From Clostridium sp. BSD9I1 (GTDB lineage Bacteria; Bacillota; Clostridia; Clostridiales; Clostridiaceae), in assembly GCF_900185645.1 (NCBI RefSeq), contig NZ_FYAM01000024.1, forward strand, positions 62,001 through 126,000: DNA of 64,000 nucleotides, in the 5' to 3' direction. A program made the position numbers and the translations under genes. Below, piece after piece: positions 28,482-35,753 of the stretch. The notes under the pieces were generated by a model. It was not told the DNA's origin. It ran no database searches and saw only the letters and a list, made by a program, of their open reading frames with translations. The first letter of the stretch is position 1; each line of letters begins with the position of its first letter.

Positions 28482-30312
28482 CTTCAAAACACTTCCCTTC
28501 AAGATTTACATTTACTCCACAGTTAGTACATCCAAGACGACAATCCGGAAGCACTTCTGCTCTCTTTGCTCTTTCATTTTCATCTATCAAGAACTTTTTA
28601 TTAACTCCTATATCAATAAAGTCCCAAGGTAATATTTCATCATAACTTCTATTTCTATAAGCATAAAAATCCCCAGATACATTACATTTTTCAAGAGCAT
28701 TCATCCAAATATCATATTTAAAATGCTCTGACCATCCATCAAACTTAGCACCATTTTCAAAGGCTTCTACTAATACATCACAAAGCTTTCTGTCCCCTCT
28801 TGCAAAAATAGCTTCTAAAAAGCTAACTTTAGAGGCGTGATAGTTAAAACTTATAGCTCTGCTCTTAATATTATCCTTAACTGCATAAACTTTTTCCATA
28901 ACTTCTTCCTGTGATGCTTGAGCTACCCATTGGAACGGAGTAAAAGGCTTTGGAACAAAAATAGCAGCACTTGCTGTAACTTTTAACCCCTTTTTTCTCT
29001 TATCTTTAGGAATCTTATAATATTCGTCTACAACCTTTTCAGTAAGATCTGCTATACCCTTAGCATCTTCAAGAGTTTCATATGGAAGCCCTAACATAAA
29101 GTAAAGCTTTATTGTAGACCATCCTGAATTAAAGGCGCTGCTTACAGACCTTATTAAATCTTCTTCTGTAACTCCCTTATTTATAACATCTCTCATTCTC
29201 TGACTTCCAGCTTCCGGAGCAAAGGTAAGTCCTGTTTTTCTAACCTTTTGAATTTCATTTATAAGTTCTACAAAAAAAGAATCTATTCTAATAGATGGAA
29301 GTGATACTCCTATCTTCTCATTCTTATACTTTTCCATTATCGAATTAATTAAATTTCCGATATCTGAATAATCGCAGATACTTAATGAAGTAAGTGAAAT
29401 TTCTTCATAACCTGTATTTCTTATAAGCTTCTCAGCAAGTTCCATTAGTGTATCTGTTTTCTTTTCTCTTAATGGTCTATAAATCATGCCCGCTTGACAA
29501 AATCTACATCCACGTGTACACCCTCTAAAAGTTTCAAGTGTAATTCTGTCATGTACTATCTCAGCATAAGGAACTATTAATTTATCCGGATAAGCTACAT
29601 CATCTAGATTTTTTATTATTCTTTTTTTAACTGTTTTAGGCACGCCTTCTTCTGTAGGCTTAAATTCCTGTATAGTTCCATCTTCGTTGTAAGATACTTC
29701 ATATAATGACGGAACGTATATACCTTGAATCTTTGATATTGCCTTCAAATATTCCTTCTTTGACTTTCCCTTAAATTCCTTATATACATCTAATAATTCA
29801 TTGGTAATTTCCTCACCTTCTCCTAGCACAAAGCAATCTGCTATGTCATAAAGAGGCTCAGGATTATATGCGCAAGGTCCTCCAAACATTACAATTGGAT
29901 CATCTTCTCCTCTTTGTGAAGCCCTAACAGGGATTCCTGCCATATCTAACATATTTAATATATTAGTGTAACTCATTTCATATTGCAGCGTAAAACCTAA
30001 AATATCAAAATTCTTTAGTGAATCTTTGCTTTCCAGTGCGTATAGTGGTATATTATTTTTCCTTAATTGTTCTTCCATATCTGGCCATGGTGCAAAAACT
30101 CTTTCACAAAAGGTATCTTCTCTTTCATTTAATAAGTAATATAATATCTTTGTACCTAAATGAGACATTCCAACCTCATAAACATCTGGGAAACAAAATG
30201 CATATCTTATATCTACCTTACTTTTGTCCTTTTTATATGAATTTAGCTCCTCGCCTATATATCTAGCTGGTTTTTCTACTTTAAATAAAATATCGTCTGA
30301 AATAAAGTTCAT
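28456..30312 (-). CDS. TIGR03960 family B12-binding/radical-SAM protein
   Basis: The 618-residue protein has an N-terminal cobalamin-binding-like domain (about 40-180) and a radical-SAM domain with the cluster motif C265-x3-C269-x2-C272 in FRGCTRGCRFCQAG. A C-terminal region ends in further cysteines (DCRLGCTNCGVN). AAGAGGAGG precedes the ATG. The family is widespread in Firmicutes and is always near the DUF2344 partner, but its substrate is unknown; RNA modification is a common guess. Family assignment is firm. Confidence 0.92.
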   Translation of the reverse strand: MNFISDDILFKVEKPARYIGEELNSYKKDKSKVDIRYAFCFPDVYEVGMSHLGTKILYYLLNEREDTFCERVFAPWPDMEEQLRKNNIPLYALESKDSLKNFDILGFTLQYEMSYTNILNMLDMAGIPVRASQRGEDDPIVMFGGPCAYNPEPLYDIADCFVLGEGEEITNELLDVYKEFKGKSKKEYLKAISKIQGIYVPSLYEVSYNEDGTIQEFKPTEEGVPKTVKKRIIKNLDDVAYPDKLIVPYAEIVHDRITLETFRGCTRGCRFCQAGMIYRPLREKKTDTLMELAEKLIRNTGYEEISLTSLSICDYSDIGNLINSIMEKYKNEKIGVSLPSIRIDSFFVELINEIQKVRKTGLTFAPEAGSQRMRDVINKGVTEEDLIRSVSSAFNSGWSTIKLYFMLGLPYETLEDAKGIADLTEKVVDEYYKIPKDKRKKGLKVTASAAIFVPKPFTPFQWVAQASQEEVMEKVYAVKDNIKSRAISFNYHASKVSFLEAIFARGDRKLCDVLVEAFENGAKFDGWSEHFKYDIWMNALEKCNVSGDFYAYRNRSYDEILPWDFIDIGVNKKFLIDENERAKRAEVLPDCRLGCTNCGVNVNLEGKCFEGALFNKVQ

Positions 30313-30386
30313 TTAATTACCTCCTCTTACGTACTCAATTTTATATTCTAGCACATCTAGTTGTAAATTGAAATTTATTTTATTAA

Positions 30387-31247
30387 TTATTCCTTTATGT
30401 TTATATACTCTTCTATGCTTATATTTCCATAAATTTTTAAAGCTTCAATTGTTTCTTCTTCATATATGGTTTTTATAAGCTTCATGTCATCATTCAATAT
30501 AAAAAACATATTGTATTTATTTTTTTCAACCAAGCTTAATATAAAAAGTAAATCTTTTTTACAATGTACAGATATTCCTCTATTTTCTATATACCCTCTT
30601 TTTAAAAATTTAATCTTCTTTTTTATTATATCTTTCATAATAACATAACATATCCTTTCCCTTTCCTTCAAGGCCGAAGATATTATAAATATACTTATGA
30701 CTCCTATACTTATATTGAGTGTTCCACCCAAAAACAAAAAAAGATAGTATATCATAAGTAAAACCCCTACTATAATGCTTGTGTAAATAGTTATATTATT
30801 TGCTTTTTTATATATAAACTTTATATTTATAATATTCCTTAATGCCCTTCCACCATCCAATGGAAATGCAGGAAGCATATTTATAAAACCTATAGTTAAA
30901 TTACACTGGTACAGCTCATTTAAAATGTTAAATTTATATTTATGATACAGCATATAAAAAAGTACTGCACAAATTAAATTCATAAATGGAGCAGACAAAG
31001 AAATTATTAAATCTTCTTTTGGTGATGCTTCATCTATATCTATTAATTCGAGTGCAGTACCCACAGGCATTATTTGTATATCAAAGCCATTAAATCCAAG
31101 TATTTTAGCAGTTTTATAATGTACTAGTTCATGCAAAAAAACTATTAGAAAAGATATAAGTATCTTCTCCCTATACCCTATTAATATAAGTACTATTATA
31201 TAAGGAAAAAAATATTTACTGACCTTTATCAAACTTATATTCTCCAT
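30387..31247 (-). CDS. spoIVFB: Stage IV sporulation intramembrane metalloprotease SpoIVFB
   Basis: SpoIVFB is a site-2 protease that releases active sigma-K in the mother cell. The 286-residue protein has several membrane helices, the zinc motif HELVH (39-43) and the third ligand in PLDGGRALRN (D131). A C-terminal CBS-like region spans about 218-280. It follows the spoIVFA-like gene by 3 nt. The ATG at 31247 has no clear ribosome site; a TTG five codons later (31232) has GGAGAA well placed and may be the real start. Confidence 0.9.
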   Translation of the reverse strand: MENISLIKVSKYFFPYIIVLILIGYREKILISFLIVFLHELVHYKTAKILGFNGFDIQIMPVGTALELIDIDEASPKEDLIISLSAPFMNLICAVLFYMLYHKYKFNILNELYQCNLTIGFINMLPAFPLDGGRALRNIINIKFIYKKANNITIYTSIIVGVLLMIYYLFLFLGGTLNISIGVISIFIISSALKERERICYVIMKDIIKKKIKFLKRGYIENRGISVHCKKDLLFILSLVEKNKYNMFFILNDDMKLIKTIYEEETIEALKIYGNISIEEYINIKE

Positions 31248-31250
31248 TTC

Positions 31251-32012
31251 TTAAATTGCTATAAATTCCTTGGGATCTTTATTTTCACCCATATATAAAA
31301 ATTCAAAGTGTAAATGTGGTGCAGTAGATTTTCCTGTATTCCCACTTAAAGCAATTATACTACCGGCTTTTACCACATCTCCCTTTTTAACCTTTATTTC
31401 TTTCAAATGACCATATTTAGTTTCTATGCCATCACCATGATCTATTAGTATATAATTACCCAATTTCTCATCTTGTCCAGAATCCTTAACCGTACCATCA
31501 TAGGAGCATTTTACTTCCGTTCCTTCCTTTACCTCTATATCTATCCCCTCGTGAAAAGCTCTTTTCTTGTCTATAGGATCAATTCTATACCCATAAGGAG
31601 ATGTTATTTGTCCCTGAACAGGAAGTGTAAAATTCTCTTTTACCTTATCTTTTAAAGTTTTTTCACCACTAATCTTACTTTTGAGCGTCTCCATCAAATT
31701 TGTAACCTTATCTTCTATTGTTACTACATTTAAACTTTTCACTTGAGCAAAGGCACTTTTATAATCATAGTTTTCATTTACTAAATTCTTAGAATAATTA
31801 TAAACTGCCTGAGTTTGAGGAGTTACAACTAATTTGCAAAACATAATAACAAATATAATGCTTAAGGCTCCAATTAAATCTCTAGGAAGCCTTTTTAGCA
31901 AATACTCTCCTACTCCACTTGAACTTTTCCTTTGTGAGCTTGTATAGCCTGTATTAAAACTTTTTCTTAAGGTTTTATAATAATCCTCATACTGATTATT
32001 ATAGTTTCCCAT
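31251..32012 (-). CDS. spoIVFA: SpoIVFA-like M23 (LytM) domain membrane protein
   Basis: SpoIVFA holds and inhibits SpoIVFB. The 253-residue product has a serine-rich cytoplasmic start, one membrane helix (about 43-62), a linker and a C-terminal M23 domain. The latter has HEGIDIEV, HGDGIETKYGHL and HLHFEF. The zinc ligands seem largely intact, so a real endopeptidase activity cannot be excluded. Position directly before spoIVFB supports the SpoIVFA call. GAAGGAGGAG precedes the ATG. Confidence 0.85.
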   Translation of the reverse strand: MGNYNNQYEDYYKTLRKSFNTGYTSSQRKSSSGVGEYLLKRLPRDLIGALSIIFVIMFCKLVVTPQTQAVYNYSKNLVNENYDYKSAFAQVKSLNVVTIEDKVTNLMETLKSKISGEKTLKDKVKENFTLPVQGQITSPYGYRIDPIDKKRAFHEGIDIEVKEGTEVKCSYDGTVKDSGQDEKLGNYILIDHGDGIETKYGHLKEIKVKKGDVVKAGSIIALSGNTGKSTAPHLHFEFLYMGENKDPKEFIAI

Positions 32013-32110
32013 ACTTTCTCCTCCTTCAGTATCACTAATTTTTACACCACTTGTAAAAATCTCTGATATATATATATTTATAAGAAGGTAAAGTTATTAC
32101 ATAAAAAAAC

Positions 32111-32193
32111 GTTGAACCTACCGTATAGAATTTGCATCTAAGAAAGCTCATTGAATGCTTTCCACAATGCAAATCTCATACTATATGTTCAAC
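32111..32193. repeat. Large imperfect palindrome between spoIVFA and mgsA
   Basis: GTTGAAC (32111-32117) and TTTGCAT (32131-32137) are matched by ATGCAAA (32167-32173) and GTTCAAC (32187-32193), forming an 83-nt interrupted stem. On the minus strand its end reads TTTAATGTTGAACATATAGTATGAGATTTGCAT. A related half-copy is present at about 49530-49556. It may end mgsA transcription, as it lies just past its stop codon. Confidence 0.65.
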
Positions 32194-32213
32194 ATTAAAG
32201 ACGTCTCAGTTTC

Positions 32214-32585
32214 CTACATATAAGCCTTTAGCGCCTTAACAAAAACTTCTGCTGATGCTAAGTTTGTAGCTAGAGGCACATGGTGTACATCGCATATTCT
32301 AAGTAATGCATTTACATCTGGTTCATGAGGTTGAGATGTAAGAGGATCTCTTAAAAACATTACAAAATCCATTCTGCCTTCGGCTACCATTGCTCCTATT
32401 TGCTGATCTCCACCTATAGGACCTGATAAAAGTCTTTTTACATCAAGACCTAATTCCTCATTTATTCTTTTACCCGTAGTTCCAGTTGCAAACAAGTTAT
32501 GGCCCTCAAATACTTCTCTGTATCTTTTTACAAAATCTACCATGTCATCTTTTTTCTTATCATGCGCTATAAAAGCTATATTCAT
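32214..32585 (-). CDS. mgsA: Methylglyoxal synthase
   Basis: MgsA converts dihydroxyacetone phosphate to methylglyoxal and phosphate, a glycolytic bypass under phosphate limitation or sugar stress. The 123-residue protein has AFIAHDKKK at the start, TGTTGKRI (phosphate binding), [11 protein letters not shown] and [14 protein letters not shown], which include the catalytic aspartates and histidine. Its length is typical. It is 18 nt downstream of rodA and ends the minC-minD-minE-rodA-mgsA block, an order common in clostridia. Confidence 0.96.
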   Translation of the reverse strand: MNIAFIAHDKKKDDMVDFVKRYREVFEGHNLFATGTTGKRINEELGLDVKRLLSGPIGGDQQIGAMVAEGRMDFVMFLRDPLTSQPHEPDVNALLRICDVHHVPLATNLASAEVFVKALKAYM

Positions 32586-32603
32586 TTAAATCCCTCCAAA
32601 TAT

Positions 32604-33725
32604 TTAGAAGTTAATTTTTTTCCTTCTCATTCCAATATTTATTACTAATCCAATAGACATAAATGCCGTGAGCATGGAACTTCCTCCATAACTCATAAGA
32701 GGTAGTGTGATTCCTGTAATAGGCATAACTCCTATAGTCATACCTATGTTTTGCATTATTGAAAATAAAAATGTAGAAACCACTCCAATAGTAACCATTG
32801 ACCCAAACACATCCTTTGAAGTCTTAGCTATATTTATAAACTTGTATATAAGTATTCCATACATTAATAATAAAAATATAGCTCCTATAAGTCCCCATTC
32901 TTCTCCTACTACTGAAAATATAAAATCCGTATGAGACTCCGGTATAAATCCGCCCTCTATTTGGGTTCCTTTTAAAAATCCTTTACCTAGCATTCCACCA
33001 GACCCTATTCCTATTTGAGATTGTATAAGTTGAAGACCTGATCCTAGCTCATCTTTTTCTGGATTTAAAAAGGAAGTAAGTCGCACTTTCCAATATTCAT
33101 GCATAATAGGTGAATTCCATACTATAGCAATTAAAACTGCAACTGATGCTATTCCGCCGCCTATAATTTTCGAATCAAGCCCTGCAGCAAAAAATATTCC
33201 TAGAACTATAAAAAAGCACACCATAGTCATACCCATATCTGGTTGTATTATTATAAGTATCATTGGAATAGCAGCATATCCTAATAACTTAAAGAAGTTT
33301 CTAAGATTATTTATGTTACACTCCATACTATCTAATTCTTTAGCAAGCATTATTATAAGCCCTAACTTTGCAAGTTCCGAAGGCTGTCCTATTGTTACGG
33401 AACCTATTTTCATCCATGATCCTGCTCCATTTACTGTAGACTTAAATATAGTATCATTTAGAAAAAGAAGTATAACTCCTAACCAATATATTATATTTGC
33501 ATATCCTTGTATTAAAGAATAATCAAATACCAATATAAAATACATAACACCAAATCCCATGGTAAGCCACACAAGCTGAGACTTAAATACAGCTATCCCT
33601 GCCCTTGTATTGGTTGCACTATATATATTTAAAGCTCCAAATAATCCTATAATCGCTACTATTAAAATTATGCTAAAATCTAATTCTCTCAATAATTTCT
33701 TATTTATTTTTAATTTTTCTAGCAC
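32604..33725 (-). CDS. rodA: RodA, SEDS-family peptidoglycan glycosyltransferase
   Basis: RodA polymerises lipid II during cell elongation with its partner PBP2. The roughly 373-residue protein has ten predicted membrane helices and the SEDS signatures KLGLIIMLA, PESHTDFIFSVVGEEWG and GITLPLMSYGGSS. The GTG at 33725 is chosen because GGGGGGAG lies just before it; an in-frame ATG at 33743 would bury that site. A terminator separates it from minE, although it may also be read through. Linkage to mrdA and mreBCD supports the RodA call over FtsW. Confidence 0.9.
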   Translation of the reverse strand: MLEKLKINKKLLRELDFSIILIVAIIGLFGALNIYSATNTRAGIAVFKSQLVWLTMGFGVMYFILVFDYSLIQGYANIIYWLGVILLFLNDTIFKSTVNGAGSWMKIGSVTIGQPSELAKLGLIIMLAKELDSMECNINNLRNFFKLLGYAAIPMILIIIQPDMGMTMVCFFIVLGIFFAAGLDSKIIGGGIASVAVLIAIVWNSPIMHEYWKVRLTSFLNPEKDELGSGLQLIQSQIGIGSGGMLGKGFLKGTQIEGGFIPESHTDFIFSVVGEEWGLIGAIFLLLMYGILIYKFINIAKTSKDVFGSMVTIGVVSTFLFSIMQNIGMTIGVMPITGITLPLMSYGGSSMLTAFMSIGLVINIGMRRKKINF

Positions 33726-33784
33726 ATTTCTCCCCCCATTCACTTGGTATGTTACTTATAAAATTATAACAATATACATCGAAA

Positions 33785-33813
33785 AAAGCTATGTATAAAT
33801 TATACATAGCTTT
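33785..33813 (-). terminator. Terminator between minE and rodA
   Basis: AAAGCTATGTATAA (33785-33798) and TTATACATAGCTTT (33800-33813) form a perfect 14-bp inverted repeat. In minus-strand RNA it is followed by U-rich sequence. It lies just after the minE stop codon. Confidence 0.8.
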
Positions 33814-33827
33814 AAATTAAATCCTTA

Positions 33828-34094
33828 TTATCTTCTTCTCAGGCTCTTTATAGGAATACTTGCAACTAGTGCTGGAGAAGAGCTCTGCTCTTCATCACTG
33901 GATGTCATTTTAATTTCCATATCTTCCCTATCTATTTCAACATACTTTGAAATTACCTGCATAATATCTTCTCTTATACTTTCTAGTAATTCTGGAGAAA
34001 AGTCTGCCCTATCATGTATAAGTATTAATTTAAGTCTTTCTTTTGCTACATTCTTGGATGGTGATTTAGGAGTAAAAAAATTAAGAAAATCCAT
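33828..34094 (-). CDS. minE: Cell division topological specificity factor MinE
   Basis: MinE drives MinD oscillation and places the division septum. The 88-residue protein has the N-terminal amphipathic start MDFLNFFTPKSPSKNVAKERLKL, the contact helix with ILIHDRADFSPE, and a C-terminal dimer domain. Its length is typical. It follows minD by 12 nt. The presence of MinE rather than only DivIVA is normal for many clostridia. Identification is firm. Confidence 0.95.
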   Translation of the reverse strand: MDFLNFFTPKSPSKNVAKERLKLILIHDRADFSPELLESIREDIMQVISKYVEIDREDMEIKMTSSDEEQSSSPALVASIPIKSLRRR

Positions 34095-34106
34095 TTATAT
34101 CCCCCC

Positions 34107-34904
34107 CTATTTCATTCCAAATAGTTTTTTTAAGGATTGTAGAAATCCTTTATTTTCTGTCTCTAAAGATAAAAACGGAACATTTTCTCCCAAAACCCTG
34201 CAAGCAATATTTTTAAAAGCCTGTCCTGATATTGTACCTTCGGTAAGAACTATTGGCTCACCTTTGTTTGTAGACACAGTAATATTTCTATCGTCTGGAA
34301 CTATTCCTATAAGTTTTATTGCTAAACTATCTAGTATATCGTTTACGTCTAACATATCCCCATTCTTAACCATTTCAGCATTTATTCTATTTACTATAAG
34401 CTGATGGTCTTCTATTCCCTTAGCTTCCAACTTTCCTATAACTCTATCAGCATCTCTAATAGATGTAACTTCAGGATTTACAACTATTAGTGCTCTATCT
34501 GCACCTGCTATAGCATTTTCAAACCCTTGCTCTATTCCAGCTGGGCAATCTAGCAGTACATAGTCAAATTCCTTCTTTAATGTCTCCACTAAATCTAACA
34601 TGTTTTCTTTAGAAATATCATCTTTATCTCTTGTTTGAGCAGTAGGCAATAAGAAAAGGTGTGGAAATCTTTTATCTTTTATAAGTGCTTGCTTTAATTT
34701 ACAGTTACCTTCAATAACATCCATCAACGTAAACACAATTCTATTTTCTAATCCCATTAAAACATCTAAATTTCTAAGTCCAGTATCTCCATCAACAACA
34801 ACTACTTTTTTACCCATTGCTGCAAGGGCTGTTCCAATATTGGCAGTAGTAGTAGTTTTTCCTACTCCACCCTTACCAGATGTTATTACAATAGCGTCTC
34901 CCAT
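34107..34904 (-). CDS. minD: Septum site-determining ATPase MinD
   Basis: MinD is a membrane-associated ATPase that recruits MinC. The 265-residue protein has the deviant Walker A motif SGKGGVGKTTTTANIG (9-24), a switch region with DCPAGIE, and a C-terminal amphipathic membrane-targeting helix ending LKKLFGMK. It lies between minC and minE with gaps of 13 and 12 nt, a clear operon. Identification is firm. Confidence 0.97.
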   Translation of the reverse strand: MGDAIVITSGKGGVGKTTTTANIGTALAAMGKKVVVVDGDTGLRNLDVLMGLENRIVFTLMDVIEGNCKLKQALIKDKRFPHLFLLPTAQTRDKDDISKENMLDLVETLKKEFDYVLLDCPAGIEQGFENAIAGADRALIVVNPEVTSIRDADRVIGKLEAKGIEDHQLIVNRINAEMVKNGDMLDVNDILDSLAIKLIGIVPDDRNITVSTNKGEPIVLTEGTISGQAFKNIACRVLGENVPFLSLETENKGFLQSLKKLFGMK

Positions 34905-34917
34905 ATATTTCCCTCCA

Positions 34918-35550
34918 TTAGATAAATTTGTTTGGCAAGTAAGGCTCTACTATTATACTATTTTCTCTTACTTTTGCTACTTCAGGATATTGAGGCTTAC
35001 TATTATCTTCAGGTGCCCTGGTAGCTACATCGCCAATTTGTAGTATTTGAGGCTGAAGATAAAACGCTGCTACAATTGCTTTTGAATTACCTTCATATCC
35101 TGCATGAACATAGCCTCTTAATGCGCCAAGAACTATTACATTACCAGAAGCATAAATTTCTGCTCCTGAATTCACATCACCTATTATAACTAAATTTCCT
35201 GGGTAATTTACAACTTGTCCACTTCTTACAGTTCTTTTTACGAACTTAGTTCTACCTTCGTTCACACCTGAAAATACTTTAGTTATTGTTTCCTCAGAAT
35301 TTTCAAATATACAATCTTTTATTAAGAACTCATCGAAAAGAATGTCTTTAAGTTTCCTTAATTCTCTTTCATTAATGTGTTTTAGTTGTGTAGTAACTTT
35401 TAGGGTAGCCCCCCTATAAAACACCTTTCCTCTAGACAACTTTTCAATGAGAGAGTCCAGCATTTCGTCAACGTCTTTGAACTTATTCATATTAATAACT
35501 GCATTTAAGCCTTCTCTATTTCCCTTAATAATTATGCTGTCATCTATCAT
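34918..35550 (-). CDS. minC: Septum formation inhibitor MinC
   Basis: MinC blocks FtsZ ring formation away from midcell. The 210-residue protein has an N-terminal FtsZ-inhibiting domain and a C-terminal beta-helix with [20 protein letters not shown] and [18 protein letters not shown]. These are hallmarks of MinC. The ATG at 35550 is preferred because TTGGAGGTTGCT directly precedes it. It is the first gene of the min block. A repeat element occupies the gap to PBP2. Confidence 0.94.
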   Translation of the reverse strand: MIDDSIIIKGNREGLNAVINMNKFKDVDEMLDSLIEKLSRGKVFYRGATLKVTTQLKHINERELRKLKDILFDEFLIKDCIFENSEETITKVFSGVNEGRTKFVKRTVRSGQVVNYPGNLVIIGDVNSGAEIYASGNVIVLGALRGYVHAGYEGNSKAIVAAFYLQPQILQIGDVATRAPEDNSKPQYPEVAKVRENSIIVEPYLPNKFI

Positions 35551-35640
35551 AGCAACCTCCAAAACTGGGCTTATGTTTATATTTCAACAAATACTTCTCA
35601 ATTCCTTCTAACATTATAATAAATCCTAAATTTTTTAATA

Positions 35641-35708
35641 GAAACATCTCAGTTTAGCTGAGATGTACTGATTTATAACGAACTCATAGATTTCTATAAA
35701 TCATGCAA
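35641..35708. repeat. Dispersed 68-nt repeat with two hairpins, copy 1
   Basis: The unit runs GAAACATCTCAG..CTGAGATGTACTGATTTATAACGAA and continues to TATAAAT. It holds a stem ACATCTCAG/CTGAGATGT and a stem GATTTATA/TATAAATC. A copy with roughly 85-90 percent identity is at 49564-49630. It lies in the gap between PBP2 and minC. Confidence 0.8.
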
Positions 35709-35715
35709 ATCATGC

Positions 35716-35745
35716 AGGGCACATACATTATCATGTACATGCCCT
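35716..35745 (-). terminator. Hairpin after the PBP2 gene
   Basis: AGGGCA (35716-35721) pairs with TGCCCT (35740-35745), extended inside by TACAT/ATGTA. It lies 8 nt after the PBP2 stop codon. No U-run follows, so termination is uncertain. Confidence 0.5.
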
Positions 35746-35753
35746 ATTATTAA

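Noticed and set aside
32111-32193. Large palindrome as a riboswitch for mgsA
   Set aside because: It lies after the mgsA stop codon and before the spoIVFA start with no switch motif; a repeat or terminator explains it better.
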